64,000 nt of DNA, from the NCBI RefSeq assembly GCF_026712245.1, contig NZ_JAPPUY010000002.1:558001-622000 (forward strand), written 5' to 3'. The position numbers were made by a program, and so were the translations under genes. The stretch comes from Roseateles hydrophilus. GTDB lineage: Bacteria; Pseudomonadota; Gammaproteobacteria; Burkholderiales; Burkholderiaceae_C. A model generated the notes under the pieces. That model was not told the origin of the DNA, searched no databases, and saw nothing but the letters and a program-made list of their open reading frames with translations. Shown piece by piece: positions 62,661 to 64,000 of this stretch; position 1 is the first letter of the stretch, and each line of letters opens with the position of its first letter.

Positions 62661-63271
62661 AACTGCTCGGCCGCCTCACCTCCATCAACGTGCGCAAGGT
62701 CGCCTGGACGGCCACCCTGCTGGGCCTGGACCTGCCCCGCGAGGACTGGGGCGCGGGCTTCCGCTCGCCGCAGGACCCCGAGTACCTGGCGCTCAACCCC
62801 AACGGGCTGATCCCGGTGCTCGTCGATGGCGACTTCGTGCTGTGGGAGAGCAACAGCATCTGCCGCTACCTGGCCGCCAAGCACGGCGTCACGGCACTGC
62901 TGCCCGCCGAGCCGCAGGCCCGCGCGCGGGTGGAGCAGTGGATGGACTGGCAGGCCGGGGAGCTGAACAACTCGTGGCGCACGGCCTTCATGGCGCTGGT
63001 GCGCGGCCAGCCGGCGGCGCCGGAGGCGGTTCAAGCCAGCGTGGCGGGCTGGAACCGGCACATGGCGATGCTGGACGCGCAGCTGGCGCGTACCGGGGCG
63101 TTCGTGACGGGGGATGCATTCACGCTGGCCGACGTGGTGCTGGGGCTGTCGGCGCAGCGCTGGCTGAACGCGCCCATCGAGCGGGCGTCACTGCCGGCGG
63201 TGAGCGCCTGGCTGCAGCGACTCGGCGCCCAGCCGGGTTTTTCGACCTACGTCGACAACGGCATGCCCTGA
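62657..63271 (+). CDS. Glutathione S-transferase family protein
   Basis: 204 residues. N-terminal thioredoxin-like domain with the active-site segment RLTSINVRKVAW (Ser-type), cis-Pro LIPVLVDGDFVLWESNSICR and a helical C-terminal domain. The pattern is beta/theta-like. It is the last gene of the aldolase-transporter operon and may detoxify a reactive intermediate of that pathway (inference). Confidence 0.88.
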   Translation: MKLLGRLTSINVRKVAWTATLLGLDLPREDWGAGFRSPQDPEYLALNPNGLIPVLVDGDFVLWESNSICRYLAAKHGVTALLPAEPQARARVEQWMDWQAGELNNSWRTAFMALVRGQPAAPEAVQASVAGWNRHMAMLDAQLARTGAFVTGDAFTLADVVLGLSAQRWLNAPIERASLPAVSAWLQRLGAQPGFSTYVDNGMP

Positions 63272-63284
63272 GGCAAGGCGGCGC

Positions 63285-63689
63285 TCAGCCGGGCAGCTTG
63301 AGTGTGCCGCGGCCCACCTGGCGGCCGCCCTCGTAGACGCCGAATTCCAGCTGGTCCTCGCGCAGCCGCAGCGTGTCCAGGCAGGTGGCCGTCAGGTCGG
63401 CTGTCTCGCCGGGCTCCAGCTTGTCGGCTGGCGGCGGCAGCTTGAGCGCGCAGGTGACGCCGTCCTTCATGCCGGCGAAGCGCAGCTGCGGGCGGTAGCC
63501 GTTGTAGAACGGCGTGTCCCGGCCGATCGGGCCTTGTCGAGTCAGCAGCGTCACGCGGGCGGGCAGGGGGCTGTCCTTGACGAACTCCAGCGTCCTGGGT
63601 GCAGGCTCGCCGGCCGTGGCCGACGCGATGACACCGAGCAGCGCGGCCGCGGCGCAGGCAGCGCGCAGGTTAGGAAAACAAAGCGGCAT
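63285..63689 (-). CDS. Exported protein homologous to EF-Tu domain III
   Basis: 134 residues with a signal peptide (about 1-26, IASATAGEP). The mature part resembles the C-terminal domain of elongation factor Tu: VTLLTRQGPIGRDTPFYNGY and RPQLRFAG align with the EF-Tu stretch GGRHTPFFNGYRPQFYF, followed by PADKLEPGETADL (EF-Tu VMPGDNV...) and LEFGVYEGGRQVGRGTLKL (EF-Tu LRFAIREGGRTVGAGVV). There is no GTPase domain or domain II. Two Cys (about C81 and C103) could pair. A role outside the ribosome, perhaps in adhesion or chaperoning, is possible but unproven. Confidence 0.75.
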   Translation of the reverse strand: MPLCFPNLRAACAAAALLGVIASATAGEPAPRTLEFVKDSPLPARVTLLTRQGPIGRDTPFYNGYRPQLRFAGMKDGVTCALKLPPPADKLEPGETADLTATCLDTLRLREDQLEFGVYEGGRQVGRGTLKLPG

Positions 63690-63740
63690 GGGGCGGGGGC
63701 CGTGTGAAGCGAAAGAGGCGCGGATTGCAGCAGTACGGGC

Positions 63741-63770
63741 GCCGCATGGCCATCCCTATGGCCATGCGGC
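63741..63770. repeat. Perfect 13-base inverted repeat
   Basis: GCCGCATGGCCAT-CCCT-ATGGCCATGCGGC, a perfect thirteen-base stem with a four-base loop, between the protease stop and the EF-Tu-like start. No T tract adjoins it on either strand, so a Rho-independent terminator is not clear; it could still end transcription or stabilise the protease mRNA. Confidence 0.6.
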
Positions 63771-63807
63771 GGTGTATCGCAAGCGCGCGCCCTTGCGGCC
63801 TCGGGCC

Positions 63808-64000
63808 TCAGCCCATGCGCACCGGCACGAAGATCTGCTGCCCGTTGCGCGAGACCAGCAGGGCCACCGAGGCGGGCTTGTCCTTCATCGCTGCGCGCAC
63901 CTCGTCCACGCTCTGCACAGGCTTGCCGTTCAGCGCCAGCAGCACGTCACCGGGCTGCACGCCGGCCAGTTGCGCCGGGCCGGTCACGCGCTCGATCAGC
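63808..64000 (-). CDS. DegP/DegQ-type periplasmic protease, C-terminal PDZ domain (partial)
   Basis: The visible 63 codons are the end of the protein: LIERVTGPAQLAGVQPGDVL then LALNGKPVQSVDEVRAAM and a closing QQIFVPVRMG. This is the last PDZ domain of a Do-family HtrA protease; the catalytic domain lies beyond the right edge. Gene direction is minus, so the 5' part is missing. Confidence 0.8.
   Translation of the reverse strand, partial: LIERVTGPAQLAGVQPGDVLLALNGKPVQSVDEVRAAMKDKPASVALLVSRNGQQIFVPVRMG

Overview
The window is chromosomal DNA of a high-GC betaproteobacterium. The complete F1Fo ATP synthase operon in the order atpI-B-E-F-H-A-G-D-C, followed by hemE and priA, the YdeP-type oxidoreductase, MocR/EamA pairs, a PEP-CTERM protein and many two-component systems all point to the order Burkholderiales, probably the Roseateles/Pelomonas/Rubrivivax branch. 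That genus-level placement is inferred from gene content and style, not from a search. Gene density is high, no rRNA, tRNA or CRISPR was found, and many adjacent genes overlap by ATGA or GTGA.

Layout. 1-2347 (minus): an ECF sigma factor, a zinc-finger anti-sigma factor and a subtilisin-like protease running off the left edge. 2407-6106: a regulatory block with a His-rich exported protein, a CHASE3 histidine kinase, an orphan receiver, a BON protein and a NarL-type regulator, three of whose promoters share a TAGGACA element. 6151-10394: small and exported unknowns, a degenerate GGDEF membrane protein and creA. 10436-16377 (minus): a probable chitin-use locus (beta-propeller protein, NagX-like membrane protein, TonB-dependent receptor, GH19 chitinase). 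16486-18530: a QseBC-like two-component pair. 18543-19737: a glutathione transferase and a GreA/GreB-like factor. 19980-22777: a lower-GC accessory insert with IS3-family remnants and an ABC-type ATPase that looks like the RloC/PrrC anticodon nucleases.

22778-25931: D-amino-acid catabolism (D-aminoacylase, D-serine-dehydratase-like enzyme, divergent RidA). 25919-26527: a receiver with an extra C-terminal domain. 26652-34051: a MocR regulator divergent from a tightly coupled operon (EamA exporter, DUF2917, aminotransferase, acetyltransferases, PhzF, AlaX, SMP-30). 34201-41440: ATP synthase, with a recognisable promoter, a pyrimidine-rich atpE leader, three intercistronic hairpins and a terminator. 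41525-45876: hexose-6-phosphate mutarotase, hemE and priA, with a DnaA-box hairpin before priA. 45884-52189 (minus): a small exported protein, rep, an O-antigen-ligase-like protein and a pseudokinase. 52336-56955: an AEC transporter, an NtrY/NtrC-type pair, a lipoprotein and a cupin. 57062-64000: a PEP-CTERM protein, a YdeP-like oxidoreductase with a tiny partner, a Crp-family regulator, a class II aldolase operon with a BASS transporter and GST, an exported homologue of EF-Tu domain III, and the end of a DegP/DegQ-type protease.

The items most worth following are the RloC-like nuclease island, the sigma/anti-sigma/protease cassette whose anti-sigma factor seems to carry a subtilase prodomain-like domain, the exported EF-Tu domain III, the pseudokinase, and the shared TAGGACA promoter element.
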